In this document: one piece after another, positions 1 through 8,350 of the stretch | Position numbering within the stretch: position 1 is the first letter of the stretch | Layout: each line of letters begins with the position of its first letter | Notes under the pieces: model-generated | The model's input: only the letters and a program-made list of their open reading frames with translations | Databases searched by the model: none | What the model was told of the DNA's origin: nothing | Translations under genes and position numbers: made by a program | Origin: Streptomyces sp. MMG1121 | GTDB taxonomy: Bacteria; Actinomycetota; Actinomycetes; Streptomycetales; Streptomycetaceae | Direction of reading: 5' to 3' | DNA: 64,000 nt | Assembly (NCBI RefSeq): GCF_001280015.1 | Contig: NZ_LGDV01000001.1 | Span: 310,001 to 374,000 of the forward strand

Positions 1-900
1 AGCACCAAGAACTTCGTCGCCACCTCGGTGCTCATGCTGGTGGCCGAGGGCAGGATCGGCCTGGACGCCCCGGCCGATGACTACCTGCCCGAGTTCGGTC
101 TCGATCGGCGGATCACTGTGCGGATGCTGCTGCAGCACACCAGCGGGATCTTCAACCACACCGGCGAGCTCTACGAGGACGGGACAATCGTGCTGGGGGT
201 CCCCTGGCAGGGCAAGGAGTGGGTGGACAACCGATTCAAGACCTACCTGCCCGAAGAGCTGGTACGGCTGTCGTTGTCCAAGCCGACGCGGTTCGCGCCG
301 GGTACGGGCTGGAGCTACGCCAACACCAACTACGTGCTGGCCCGGCTGGTGGTCGAGAAGGTCACCGGCCGTTCGTTTGCCGAGGAGTTGCAGCGGCTGA
401 TCCTGGGGCCGCTGGGGATGACCGGCACCGTGGCGCCGGGCGCCTCGCCGGAGATCCCCGAGCCGCACAACCACGGCTACTACCGCTACGAGGACGCCGG
501 GCAGGAGAGGACAGTCGATGTCACCCGTCAGAACCCGTCCTGGGTCGGAGCCGGCGGCGACATGATCTCGACCACCAAGGACCTGCACACCTACTTCTCC
601 GCGCTGATGGGCGGCAGGCTCCTGCCGGCCGAGATGCTCGCCGAGATGCGCACGCCGGAGGCGACGATCGGCTACGGCCTGGGAGTGTTCGCACAGGAAA
701 CGGAGGGCGGCACCGTCTTCCACCACAACGGCGCCACCATGGGCTCGGCGGCGCTGATGTACGGCACCCCCGACGGGAGCAAGACCCTGACCGCCGGGCT
801 GACCTGGGTGGACGACGCCGACCTGTCGATAGCACCGGCATTCCAGACCGCCCAGCAGCGTTTCGTCGACGCGGTGTTCTGCGGCAAGCTGGGCCGATGA
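1..900 (+). CDS. Serine hydrolase, beta-lactamase/D,D-carboxypeptidase family (5' partial)
   Basis: The frame is open from base 1 and begins S-T-K-N-F, so the gene starts before the window. In this family (PF00144) the nucleophile motif is SxxK, and the K here fits SxxK if the serine lies one codon upstream of the window. Supporting motifs are a YxN-type Tyr-Ala-Asn (Tyr codon at 316) and a C-terminal His-His-Asn-Gly (721-732), in the place of the usual HxG/KTG motif. Family members hydrolyse peptidoglycan-like amides or esters, often outside the cytoplasm. The signal peptide, if any, is not visible. The stop codon overlaps the next gene's ATG, so the two are probably co-translated. Substrate unknown. 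Confidence 0.9.
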   Translation, partial: STKNFVATSVLMLVAEGRIGLDAPADDYLPEFGLDRRITVRMLLQHTSGIFNHTGELYEDGTIVLGVPWQGKEWVDNRFKTYLPEELVRLSLSKPTRFAPGTGWSYANTNYVLARLVVEKVTGRSFAEELQRLILGPLGMTGTVAPGASPEIPEPHNHGYYRYEDAGQERTVDVTRQNPSWVGAGGDMISTTKDLHTYFSALMGGRLLPAEMLAEMRTPEATIGYGLGVFAQETEGGTVFHHNGATMGSAALMYGTPDGSKTLTAGLTWVDDADLSIAPAFQTAQQRFVDAVFCGKLGR

Positions 901-1673
901 GGAACGGGGTCACGATCGGGCAGGCGGCGGCGTTCGTCGGCGTCACAGTGAAGACGGTGCGGCATTACCACAAGCTCGGCCTGATTGCGGAGCCGGAACG
1001 GGACAGCTCCGGCTATCGACGGTACGGATCCGCACAGCTGCTGCAGCTGGTGCAGGTACGGACGCTGGCCGCCGCGGGCGTGCCGCTGGCCGAGATCGGG
1101 CCCATGCTCGACGCCGACGCCGCGCAGTTCGGCGCCGCGCTCACCGACGTCGAGCGGCAGCTCACCGAACGCATCGATGAGCTGGCCGCCCGCCGCGAGA
1201 TGCTGCACCGACTCGCCGACGGCGACCGGGTCCTGCTGCCCGATCGCGCCTGCGCGGTCCTGGACCGGATGACCGGCCTCGGCTTCAGCCCCGACTACGT
1301 GGCCGCGCAACGCGAGGCCCTGGTGCTGGCCCGGGCGCTGGTGCCGGAGGGCTTCGACGGCTTCCTGACACAACTCGAACACGGGCTGGACGACCCCGAG
1401 TACATCGCCCTGACCAAGCGCGGCTGGGACGCGGAGACCTGGGCGCCGGACGACCCGAGGATCGAAGAACTCGCGACGGCGATGGCCGATCGCTACCTCG
1501 CCAACCCCGCGCTGCTGGGGGATCACGCCAGCCTTCAGGCATGGGCCAAGGCTTCGGCTCAGTACAAGCTGATCAACAACCACCGCGAGGACCAGGCACC
1601 GATCTCAGCCCGGCTGACCGCGCTCACCGAGACCAAGCTCCGCTCCGCAGGCGTACCCATGCCGCACCGATGA
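897..1673 (+). CDS. MerR-family transcriptional regulator
   Basis: A 258-residue protein starting at the ATG that overlaps the upstream stop (ATGA). Residues 1-70 form a MerR winged helix-turn-helix: TIGQAAAFVGVTVKTVRHYH, then a GYRRYG wing. A coiled-coil dimerisation helix follows at about 95-125. The long C-terminal half (about 130-258) resembles the effector region of larger TipA-like Streptomyces MerR proteins, but no cysteine cluster for metal binding is visible, so an organic ligand is more likely. Coupling to the serine hydrolase suggests shared control. The effector cannot be read from the sequence. Confidence 0.88.
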   Translation: MRNGVTIGQAAAFVGVTVKTVRHYHKLGLIAEPERDSSGYRRYGSAQLLQLVQVRTLAAAGVPLAEIGPMLDADAAQFGAALTDVERQLTERIDELAARREMLHRLADGDRVLLPDRACAVLDRMTGLGFSPDYVAAQREALVLARALVPEGFDGFLTQLEHGLDDPEYIALTKRGWDAETWAPDDPRIEELATAMADRYLANPALLGDHASLQAWAKASAQYKLINNHREDQAPISARLTALTETKLRSAGVPMPHR

Positions 1674-1679
1674 CGGAAT

Positions 1680-1790
1680 CCTCATGGGGAGTGAGGTCCA
1701 CCAGAACAGCGCGGTCGGGACGCGCCGGTCCTTCTCGCTCAGCCTCGATGGCCAGGCCGGTTCGGCCAGGACCTGCTGGACCAGCAGGGC
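1680..1790 (-). pseudogene. Tn3-family transposase C-terminal fragment
   Basis: The minus strand encodes LLVQQVLAEPAW, then LSEKDRRVPTALFWW. From memory this matches the end of Tn3-type DDE transposases, where a VLAxPxW...DRRxLTxLFW block precedes a conserved N-P-Y-G motif. Here the text breaks off at TSLPMR with no NPYG, and there is no surrounding transposase, resolvase or terminal repeat, so it is a dead remnant. It lies between the MerR gene and an unrelated membrane protein and may mark an old insertion or deletion point. Identification rests on pattern memory only. Confidence 0.5.
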
Positions 1791-1801
1791 AGCTGACCGG
1801 A

Positions 1802-2596
1802 TCAGCCGCGGCCGTCGTGTCCGCCGGCCGCCTCGGTCACCTTGTCCAGGAGCGGCTGGAGCTTGTGGACCAGGGCCTGGTAGTCGGCACTGCGACCGTC
1901 CGACCACTGGGCCAGGCCGATCACCAGCAGCTTGTTCCGGCCGGCGAACGACTGCACCAGCCCGCTGTCCGCCGGCAGCGCCCTGAGCCCGGATCCGGCG
2001 GGCGGCGTCAGCACCGGCACCTCGTAGTCGGTCGGGTGCGGGGCCAGAGCGGTCATCACCCGCATGACGTCGAGCTGGTCCTTCATGCCGAAGGCGACGA
2101 CCGTGTACTGGTTGCCGGACGCGTCCTTGTACAGGGCCCCGATCACGCCCCGGCAGCCCTTGCTCTTCCCCAGCAGCGCGCTCAGGTCCGGGCCGACCGA
2201 GCCCGCGCAGTTCGGGCCGCCCGTCTGGGTGACCTTGGTGTCGCCGGCGACGCGTGCCGGGAACGCCTGGTCCGCGGTGACCATCGGCATCGGCGCCGCG
2301 GAGGTCGCCGCCGGCCGCCCGGAGGGGACGGCAGGCGCATGCCCCGCCGCCTTGTCCGCCGTCTCGTGCCGGGTCCCGTGCCCTGCGCCCAGCCAGAATC
2401 CCGCACCGGCGACCGCGAGTGCGGCACCGGCGACGGCCGTCGCCGCGAGGAGCCTGCGGCGGCGCGGCCGCTTCGCGGCGGCACCGCGCTCAGTGTGCCC
2501 GGTCGCGCTCGGCTCGTGGACCCCCCTGCTCTGCTCGAACTCTCTGACGAACTCGTCCCACCGTTCGTCACCCGTCCCCTGGTTCCCCTCCGTCAC
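1802..2596 (-). CDS. Single-pass membrane protein, unknown function
   Basis: A 264-residue protein. An acidic cytoplasmic N-terminus (about 1-40) leads to a basic RPRRRR stop, one transmembrane helix (about 48-70), an Ala/Pro/Thr-rich linker (75-110) and a globular extracytoplasmic domain. Three cysteines lie in that domain (GPNCAGS, KGCRGV and nearby), which may form a disulfide outside the cell. The layout suits an anchored exported sensor or accessory protein of the kind common in Streptomyces. I do not recognise the domain and assign no activity. It stands alone on its strand, 46 bases downstream of the nsrR gene. Confidence 0.8.
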   Translation of the reverse strand: MTEGNQGTGDERWDEFVREFEQSRGVHEPSATGHTERGAAAKRPRRRRLLAATAVAGAALAVAGAGFWLGAGHGTRHETADKAAGHAPAVPSGRPAATSAAPMPMVTADQAFPARVAGDTKVTQTGGPNCAGSVGPDLSALLGKSKGCRGVIGALYKDASGNQYTVVAFGMKDQLDVMRVMTALAPHPTDYEVPVLTPPAGSGLRALPADSGLVQSFAGRNKLLVIGLAQWSDGRSADYQALVHKLQPLLDKVTEAAGGHDGRG

Positions 2597-2642
2597 GCGC
2601 GCACCATAGCGCCCGCCGTTGAACGCGGGGCGGGGAGAGCCG

Positions 2643-3086
2643 TCAACCGGCCTGCGGCCCCCGGGAGATGCCCAGCAGCAAGGGCCCCGTCGGCTCAGCC
2701 ACGATCTCGGCGACCGTCAAAGGATCCAGCGCGGCGAAAAACGCCTCCTGAGCCCGCCGCAAGGCGCCCCGCAGGCGGCAGCCGGAGTTCAGCGGGCAGG
2801 GGGTCTGGCCCTCGCAGTCGACCACGTCGCCGTCGCCCTCGAAGACACGCACGAGCGCGCCGACCGACGCCGTACGGCCCTTCTCGGTGAGCGTGAGGCC
2901 GCCGCCCCGGCCGCGCCGGGCGTCGACCAGGCCCAGGTGCTGGAGCTCGGCGACGACCTTCGCGGCGTGCGTGTAGGGCACCTCCATGTCCGCCGCGACC
3001 TGCCGGGTGGTGGGCGTGGCGTCGGCGGCGACGGCGAGTCGCATCAGGACCCGCAGGGCCAGGTCGGTGGAGCGCAGGAGCCGCAT
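2643..3086 (-). CDS. nsrR: NsrR-type Rrf2-family nitric-oxide-sensing repressor
   Basis: A 147-residue Rrf2 regulator with an N-terminal winged helix (VAADMEVPYTHAAKVVAELQ) and a GRGGGL wing. Three cysteines, C91, C97 and C103, sit in VVDCEGQTPCPLNSGCRL. In Streptomyces coelicolor NsrR the equivalent cysteines bind a [4Fe-4S] cluster that reacts with NO, relieving repression of flavohaemoglobin genes. The downstream text (RRAQEAFFAALDPLTV) is also typical. No hmpA gene is nearby, so its targets are elsewhere or are itself and the divergent DUF3105 gene. A candidate operator lies 15 bases before its start. Confidence 0.93.
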   Translation of the reverse strand: MRLLRSTDLALRVLMRLAVAADATPTTRQVAADMEVPYTHAAKVVAELQHLGLVDARRGRGGGLTLTEKGRTASVGALVRVFEGDGDVVDCEGQTPCPLNSGCRLRGALRRAQEAFFAALDPLTVAEIVAEPTGPLLLGISRGPQAG

Positions 3087-3101
3087 ACGGCGAGCCTAGG
3101 T

Positions 3102-3124
3102 AATACGCATCCGCCGTTCAAATT
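3102..3124. promoter_or_regulatory. Candidate NsrR operator
   Basis: A 23-base element beginning AATACGCATCC and ending CAAATT has the length and AA...TT ends of the 11-1-11 sites reported for Streptomyces NsrR. Its two halves match only weakly. It lies just before the nsrR start, where a repressor would block autotranscription, and in the divergent nsrR/DUF3105 spacer. Inferred from position and resemblance only. Confidence 0.4.
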
Positions 3125-3238
3125 ATCCCGCCGTCCTCTCTTTTGCCGTGCCCTGCCTACGGAAGACGCCCCCTCCCCACTACGATCAACGGGCCCCACC
3201 CTTCCCACTGCCGTCCCTTTTCCCCAGAAGGACACCTC

Positions 3239-3949
3239 ATGGGCCCCGTCAAGAACAGCACCGAGGCACGCAAGGCGCACATGGAGGGGATACGGCGTGC
3301 GGAGCGCGCCCGCGAGCGGCGCGGCCGGGTGCTCGTCATCGCCGCCAGTGTGGTGGTCGTCGTCGGGCTCGTGGTCGGCGGTGTGGTCCTCGTGAACTCC
3401 CAGTCGGACGGGAAGTCCCAGGCCGACGTGAAGTCGGACAGCGCGCGCGACGACGACAAGGGCCCCGGGGTTGCCGGGAACTCCGGGGACTCCGGGCACT
3501 TCGTCAAGGGCAAGGACGGGGTGCTGACCTGGACCGGCGATCTGTCGCGCACGCATGTGACGACGAAGGTGTCGTACCCGATGCACCCGCCGGTCGGCGG
3601 CAACCACAACCCGGTCTGGCTGGACTGCAACGGTGACGTCTACACCGAGCCGGTGCAGGACGAGAACGCCGTGCACGCCCTGGAGCACGGCGCGGTCTGG
3701 GTGACGTACACCGGAAAGGCGAGCAAGGCGGACGTGGACGCGCTCGCGGCGAAGGTGCGGAAGACGCCGTACTCGCTGATGAGCCCGTACGCGGACCAGG
3801 CCGCGCCGCTGATCCTGTCGGCGTGGGGCCGTCAGGTGACCGTGAAGAGCGCGAGTGATCCGGAAGTGGACAAGTTCTTCGCCGCGTACGTACAGGGCCC
3901 GCAGACGCCCGAGCCGGGGGCCTCGTGCACCGGTGGAGTCATGAAGTGA
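3239..3949 (+). CDS. DUF3105 membrane-anchored protein
   Basis: A 236-residue protein. The ATG at 3239 is preceded by AGAAGGA. A basic N-terminus (RRAERARERRGR) precedes one transmembrane helix (about 36-56), a disordered acidic linker and the DUF3105 domain (about 90-230). The signature YPMHPPVGGNHNP and the later ALEHGAVW are conserved family motifs whose histidines suggest metal binding, though the activity is not established. Its stop overlaps the start of the following DUF305 gene, a pairing often seen in actinomycetes, so the two probably act together on the extracytoplasmic face. Confidence 0.88.
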   Translation: MGPVKNSTEARKAHMEGIRRAERARERRGRVLVIAASVVVVVGLVVGGVVLVNSQSDGKSQADVKSDSARDDDKGPGVAGNSGDSGHFVKGKDGVLTWTGDLSRTHVTTKVSYPMHPPVGGNHNPVWLDCNGDVYTEPVQDENAVHALEHGAVWVTYTGKASKADVDALAAKVRKTPYSLMSPYADQAAPLILSAWGRQVTVKSASDPEVDKFFAAYVQGPQTPEPGASCTGGVMK

Positions 3950-4581
3950 CCCGGCAGCGCATCGGCTGGATCGCCGGGGCCGCGGCGGCGGTGCTCGTCG
4001 CGGCCGGCGGGGTCACGTACGCGGTCGCCGAGGACTCCGGCGGCCCGTCGGTGCTGACGGCGCCGGGCGCGGAGTCGGCCGACGCCGGGTTCGCCCGGGA
4101 CATGGCCGTGCACCATCAGCAGGCCGTCGAGATGTCGTACATCGTGCGGGACCGCACCGGCGACGAGGACGTGCGCAGGCTCGCCTACGACATCGCGCAG
4201 ACCCAGGCCAACCAGCGTGGCATGCTGCTGGGTTGGCTGGATCTGTGGGGGCTGCCGAAGGTGTCGGCCAAGCCGCCGATGTCCTGGATGGGCATGGGTG
4301 ACATGCCCGAGCGCGGGGACGGCTCGCTGATGCCGGGCATGGCGACCGACACGGAGCTGAGGAAGCTCCAGTCGCTGAGCGGCAAGCAGGCCGAGATCTT
4401 CTATCTGCAGTTGATGACGGACCATCACAAGGGCGGTATCCACATGGCCGAAGGGTGCGTTGCCCAGTGCACCGTAGGCGTGGAGAAGCGGCTGGCCCAA
4501 GGCATGGTCGACGCGCAGCAGTCGGAGCTGCAGGTGATGGCCGGGATGCTCAAGGAGCGGGGCGCGAAGCCTCGTTCATGA
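3946..4581 (+). CDS. DUF305 exported His/Met-rich protein
   Basis: A 211-residue protein starting at the GTG that overlaps the previous stop (GTGA); an upstream in-frame ATG at 3925 lies inside the DUF3105 gene and has no better support. A signal-anchor spans about residues 5-28. The DUF305 ferritin-like helical domain shows two matching histidine motifs, FARDMAVHHQQAVEM and YLQLMTDHHKGGIHMAE, plus a methionine-rich MSWMGMGDMPE loop. The His/Met content suggests copper or another transition metal, as proposed for some relatives. That is inference. Confidence 0.88.
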   Translation: MTRQRIGWIAGAAAAVLVAAGGVTYAVAEDSGGPSVLTAPGAESADAGFARDMAVHHQQAVEMSYIVRDRTGDEDVRRLAYDIAQTQANQRGMLLGWLDLWGLPKVSAKPPMSWMGMGDMPERGDGSLMPGMATDTELRKLQSLSGKQAEIFYLQLMTDHHKGGIHMAEGCVAQCTVGVEKRLAQGMVDAQQSELQVMAGMLKERGAKPRS

Positions 4582-4826
4582 ACATCGGGCGAGCGGTTCC
4601 GTAACGCCGCCGTAAGAGACCGTGCGGATGAAGGGCGCAAATCGCCCTACCTGACGGTCACTTGACCTTCTATTGACCATTGCGTTCCCCTGGCATGAAC
4701 GGTTCATCGTAAGAGTGGCCCCCATCGTGTGATCCAGCGCTGCCGGCCGACACCGCCGCGGGTCGGCGCGCGGAGCCACGGCGTATCGACCACTACATGC
4801 ATGCGAACCGCATCGCAGGGGGTTCT

Positions 4827-6767
4827 ATGAGATCCAACCGCGCCAAGCTGCGCGCCGTGAGCATGGCAGCGACACTGCCCATGATCGCCGGCGCGCTGGC
4901 GCTGGGCATACCCGCGGCCCACGCTGCGGACAGCCCCGCTCGTGACTCACTGAAGGGCACCAAGCCCGCCTGGGCCACGGCCAAGACGGACAAGGGCGCT
5001 ACCGCGAACAGCGCCCAGGTGAACGCCCGGGTCTACCTGGCCGGCAAGGACGCGGCCGGACTCGCCGCCTACGCCAAGGCCGTGTCCGACCCCAGCTCGC
5101 CACAGTACGGCAAGTACCTGAGCGCCAAGACGGCGCAGGCCCGCTTCGGGGCCACCAAGGCCCAGGTGGCCGCGGTCAAGTCCTGGCTGAAGTCGGCCGG
5201 CCTGACGATCACCTCGGTCACCACGCACTACGTCGCCGTCTCCGGTGACGTGGCCGCCGCCGAGAAGGCCTTCGGCACCCAGCTGCACAACTACACCAAG
5301 GGCACGAAGACCTACCGTGCTCCGGAGCAGACCGCGTCCGTGCCGGCCGGTCTGCAGGGTGCCGTCCTGACCGTCACCGGCCTGGACAACGCCCCGCACA
5401 CGGCCACCCACGACGACCAGCTGCCGCCGCCGGACGCCGTGTTCAAGAACGCCGGGCCGTTCTCCTCGTACTACGGCTCGAAGACCGCCAGCACCCTGCC
5501 GGACGCCTACGGCCAGAAGATCCCGTACGCCGTCAAGGGCTACACCGGCAAGCAGCTGCGCGCCGCCTACGGCGCCGGCACGTACACCGGCAAGGGCGTC
5601 CGCGTCGCCATCACCGACGCCTACGCCTCGCCGACCATCGCCTTCGACGCCGGCAAGTACGCGCTGAACAACGGCGACAAGGCCTGGACGACCGGCCAGC
5701 TGCACCAGGTGCTGCCGGACAACTACACCAGGACCGACGAGTGCAAGGCGGCCGGCTGGTACGGCGAGGAGACCCTCGACGTCGAGGCCGTGCACGCGGT
5801 CGCACCCAACGCCGACGTCACCTACGTCGGTGCGGCCTCCTGTTACGACGACGATCTGCTGGCCTCGCTCAGCAAGGTCGTCGACAACCACCTGGCCGAC
5901 ATCGTCTCCAACTCCTGGGGCGACACCGAGGCCGCCCAGACGCCGGACCTCGCGGCCGCCTACGACCAGGTCTTCCAGCTGGGCGCGGTCCAGGGCATCG
6001 GCTTCTACTTCTCCTCCGGTGACAACGGCGACGAGGTCGCCAACACCGGTACGAAGCAGGTCGACTCGCCGGCCAACTCGGCCTGGGTGACCGCGGTCGG
6101 CGGCACCTCGCTGGCCGTCGGCAAGGGCGACACGTACCAGTGGGAGACCGGCTGGGGCACCGAGAAGGCCACCCTGGCGGCCGACGGCAAGAGCTGGACC
6201 GGCTTCCCCGGCGCCTACACCGGCGGCGCGGGCGGCGGCACCAGCAAGACCGTACCGCAGCCGTACTACCAGAAGGGCGTCGTGCCCAAGGCGCTGGCCA
6301 CGGCCAACAACGCCGCCGGCAACCGCGTCGTCCCGGACATCGCGGCCATCGCCGACCCGAACACCGGCTTCCTGGTCGGCCAGACCCAGACCTTCCCGGA
6401 CGGCTCGCAGCAGTACAGCGAGTACCGCATCGGCGGCACCTCGCTGGCCGCGCCGACGATCGCGGCCATCCAGGCCCTGGCCCAGGAGGCGCACGGCAAG
6501 GCGATCGGCTTCGCCAACCCGTCGATCTACGCCGACTACGGCAAGAAGGGCGTCTTCCACGACGTCACGGACCAGCCGACCGGCACCGACCTGGCGGTCG
6601 CCCGGGTGGACTTCGCCAACGGCCTGGACGCCAAGGGCGGCCTGCTGTACTCGGTCCGCAGCCTCGGCAAGGACAGCTCGCTGTCCGCGGTGAAGGGCTA
6701 CGACGACGTGACCGGTGTGGGCTCGCCCGCGAACGGCTACGTGCAGTCGTACGCGAAGAAGCACTGA
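4827..6767 (+). CDS. Secreted sedolisin (S53 peptidase) with propeptide
   Basis: The 646-residue product starts at the ATG after GCAGGGGG; an in-frame ATG at 4797 is a less likely alternative. A Sec signal peptide ends near AAHAADS. The kumamolisin-type activation propeptide covers about residues 45-185 (YLSAKTAQARFG, VAAAEKAFGTQLHNY). The catalytic domain holds the Glu/Asp pair of EETLD (Glu codon 5766, Asp codon 5778), the oxyanion aspartate region SNSWGD, and the nucleophile in GGTSLAAP (Ser codon 6441). All key S53 residues are present, so an active acid-acting serine-carboxyl protease is expected, self-processed after export. A strong terminator follows directly. Confidence 0.96.
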   Translation: MRSNRAKLRAVSMAATLPMIAGALALGIPAAHAADSPARDSLKGTKPAWATAKTDKGATANSAQVNARVYLAGKDAAGLAAYAKAVSDPSSPQYGKYLSAKTAQARFGATKAQVAAVKSWLKSAGLTITSVTTHYVAVSGDVAAAEKAFGTQLHNYTKGTKTYRAPEQTASVPAGLQGAVLTVTGLDNAPHTATHDDQLPPPDAVFKNAGPFSSYYGSKTASTLPDAYGQKIPYAVKGYTGKQLRAAYGAGTYTGKGVRVAITDAYASPTIAFDAGKYALNNGDKAWTTGQLHQVLPDNYTRTDECKAAGWYGEETLDVEAVHAVAPNADVTYVGAASCYDDDLLASLSKVVDNHLADIVSNSWGDTEAAQTPDLAAAYDQVFQLGAVQGIGFYFSSGDNGDEVANTGTKQVDSPANSAWVTAVGGTSLAVGKGDTYQWETGWGTEKATLAADGKSWTGFPGAYTGGAGGGTSKTVPQPYYQKGVVPKALATANNAAGNRVVPDIAAIADPNTGFLVGQTQTFPDGSQQYSEYRIGGTSLAAPTIAAIQALAQEAHGKAIGFANPSIYADYGKKGVFHDVTDQPTGTDLAVARVDFANGLDAKGGLLYSVRSLGKDSSLSAVKGYDDVTGVGSPANGYVQSYAKKH

Positions 6768-6783
6768 CGCTCCGCTGAGCAGC

Positions 6784-6822
6784 GGGGGGCGTGGGGTCCT
6801 GGGACCCCACGCCCCCCTTTTT
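6784..6822 (+). terminator. Strong intrinsic terminator of the sedolisin gene
   Basis: A perfect 16-bp inverted repeat, GGGGGGCGTGGGGTCC / GGACCCCACGCCCCCC (6784-6799 and 6802-6817), is followed by TTTTT. It starts 16 bases after the stop codon. Confidence 0.93.
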
Positions 6823-7312
6823 CTTTGCGCGCAACGCGGTTGCCGACCCACGTCATCGACCGCCCCGGCCAGGGCGCACCGGTGACCGTTCGCGTCGTCG
6901 GCATGCCGGACCACCGTGGCCGTACCCGCATCGAGGTGACCGAGCGGCGGGGCGTGGAGCAGGGACGGGCCGCAGGACGGTGTGGTGCGAGCTGGGCCAC
7001 CGGAGGCGGCCCGGACAGGGTCGCTTAGCACGGCTCACGGCACGACATTCGCATCGACACGCTTCGGCCGTAGGTGAGCAGGAGTCAAAGGATCACTCCA
7101 AAGGCCTAAAAGTATGTCAATCCCACTTTTTCTCGGGCCACTTGTGTCTCCGCCGCCCCCTCGAAGGCGCGCCGCCCGAGGCCGGGAGTACCCCGAACGG
7201 CAGCATGTTCCCCTTTCTCGAATATCGCGGATAAGTCGGATATGAGTACTTTTGATCTCACGCCGGCTGACGGGCCGGCATCTCGGAGAAACGAGAACAC
7301 AGGAGAAGAGAT
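6823..7312. other. Gene-poor spacer
   Basis: About 490 bases without a convincing gene. A 67-codon plus-strand frame (6825-7028) has G/C-rich third positions but only a TTG start, no ribosome-binding site and no recognised homology, so it may be a decayed remnant. Around 7080-7130 the sequence is unusually A/T-rich for this genome. Bases 7200-7310 form the leader of the next gene and include a small GCCGGC hairpin and AGGAGAAGAG before its ATG. Confidence 0.5.
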
Positions 7313-7897
7313 ATGAAGCTCGCCCGTTCCAACATGGTGACCGCCGGAATCGCGGGTGCCGCAGCTCTCGTCGCGACCGGTATCACCTACGCTTCGGCCG
7401 CCTCCGTCCCGGTGCCCCAGGCGGCACCCGCCCAGGTGGCACCCGCCCAGGTGGCAGCCGCCCCGGAGGCAGCCGCCCCGGCGCCCGCCCCCGGCGCACC
7501 CCGGGACGGTGGTACGCAGAGCAAGGGCAACGAGGGTGGCGGCCACGACGAGGGGGGTGGCCGCGACGAAGGTGGCCGCCACCGCGATCACGGCCGCATC
7601 CAGATCAACGAGCGGTCCTACTCCGCCCACCCGGGCGACTGCATCACCGTCATCAGCGGCCTGGGCGCCCGGACCCTGAACATCCGCAACGACAGCCACA
7701 AGCGGGTGGAGGTCTTCCGCGGGGCGGTCTGCGACAACGGCGGCCCCATCGCCACCGTCGGCCCCCACAGCGACAGCTTCGGTGTGCGCGCCTGCCCGCC
7801 CGACGGCATCGAGGTCGAGAACGGAGTGATCGCCAGCTTCCGCGTGGTCCGGCACCACGGCTGGGGCGGTGGCGGCGGCGACCGGGACGACGACTAG
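7313..7897 (+). CDS. Small secreted protein with Gly/His/Asp-rich linker
   Basis: A 194-residue product with a good ribosome-binding site (AGGAGAAGAG). A Sec signal peptide (about 1-30, ending in an Ala-rich stretch) is followed by an Ala/Pro linker containing APAQVAPAQVAAAPEA, then a low-complexity GGGHDEGGGRDEGGRHRDHGR segment in two parts at about 75-97. The C-terminal domain (about 98-180) has three cysteines (GDCIT, AVCDN, RACPP) and looks beta-rich. The His/Asp-rich segment could bind metal or be disordered. Function not recognised. Two hairpins follow the gene. Confidence 0.85.
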   Translation: MKLARSNMVTAGIAGAAALVATGITYASAASVPVPQAAPAQVAPAQVAAAPEAAAPAPAPGAPRDGGTQSKGNEGGGHDEGGGRDEGGRHRDHGRIQINERSYSAHPGDCITVISGLGARTLNIRNDSHKRVEVFRGAVCDNGGPIATVGPHSDSFGVRACPPDGIEVENGVIASFRVVRHHGWGGGGGDRDDD

Positions 7898-7922
7898 TCC
7901 ACCGCCGGCTGAATGAGGGGAA

Positions 7923-7949
7923 CCCCGGCCCGCCGCAATCGGGCCGGGG
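7923..7949 (+). terminator. Stem-loop after the small secreted protein gene
   Basis: Arms CCCCGGCCCG (7923-7932) and CGGGCCGGGG (7940-7949) pair perfectly around a 7-base loop, 26 bases after the stop. There is no T-run, which is common for Streptomyces terminators. Confidence 0.7.
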
Positions 7950-8004
7950 CCCCCGTCTCGACCATTGTTCGACAATCCCGCGCCGTGCACACCCCGCCCG
8001 GACC

Positions 8005-8032
8005 GGCCGCCAGGCTCCGCAGCCTGGCGGCC
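8005..8032. terminator. Second perfect hairpin, GGCCGCCAGGCT arms
   Basis: GGCCGCCAGGCT (8005-8016) and AGCCTGGCGGCC (8021-8032) form a 12-bp stem with a CCGC loop, 56 bases after the previous hairpin. It may be a back-up or bidirectional terminator. The rest of 7898-8344 shows no gene. Confidence 0.6.
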
Positions 8033-8350
8033 GGGCGGCAGGAATCGCCTTCACCAACCGACCCTTCTGGTGACCTGCGCCCGAACGCCCCCCGTCCTTC
8101 CGGCGTTCCCCTCACCCCCGATCGGGTGACAGAAGGCGCAGAGCGGCATTCCTGGGTGTGCACGGCGGGGTAGTCGCCCCTTCCCGGCCTCCTCGCCCGC
8201 TGGACAGCGGCGATGGAGGCGGCCGCCTGTGCGCGCCGCCGCCGTGCCCCGGCGGTACGAGGCCCCGAGTGACACTTCGCCGCCGGGTCGGGCGCACACC
8301 ACGGGCGGCGACATCCGTATCCGCGACACCGCGGGCTGAGCGAGGTGAAC

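Noticed and set aside
6825..7028. 67-codon plus-strand frame after the sedolisin terminator
   Set aside because: TTG start, no ribosome-binding site and no recognised similarity; kept only as a spacer note.
4947..7031. A 694-codon minus-strand open frame antisense to the sedolisin gene
   Set aside because: Composition is Arg/Val/Gly/Leu repeats typical of antisense frames in G/C-rich genes; the sedolisin on the other strand has all catalytic motifs.
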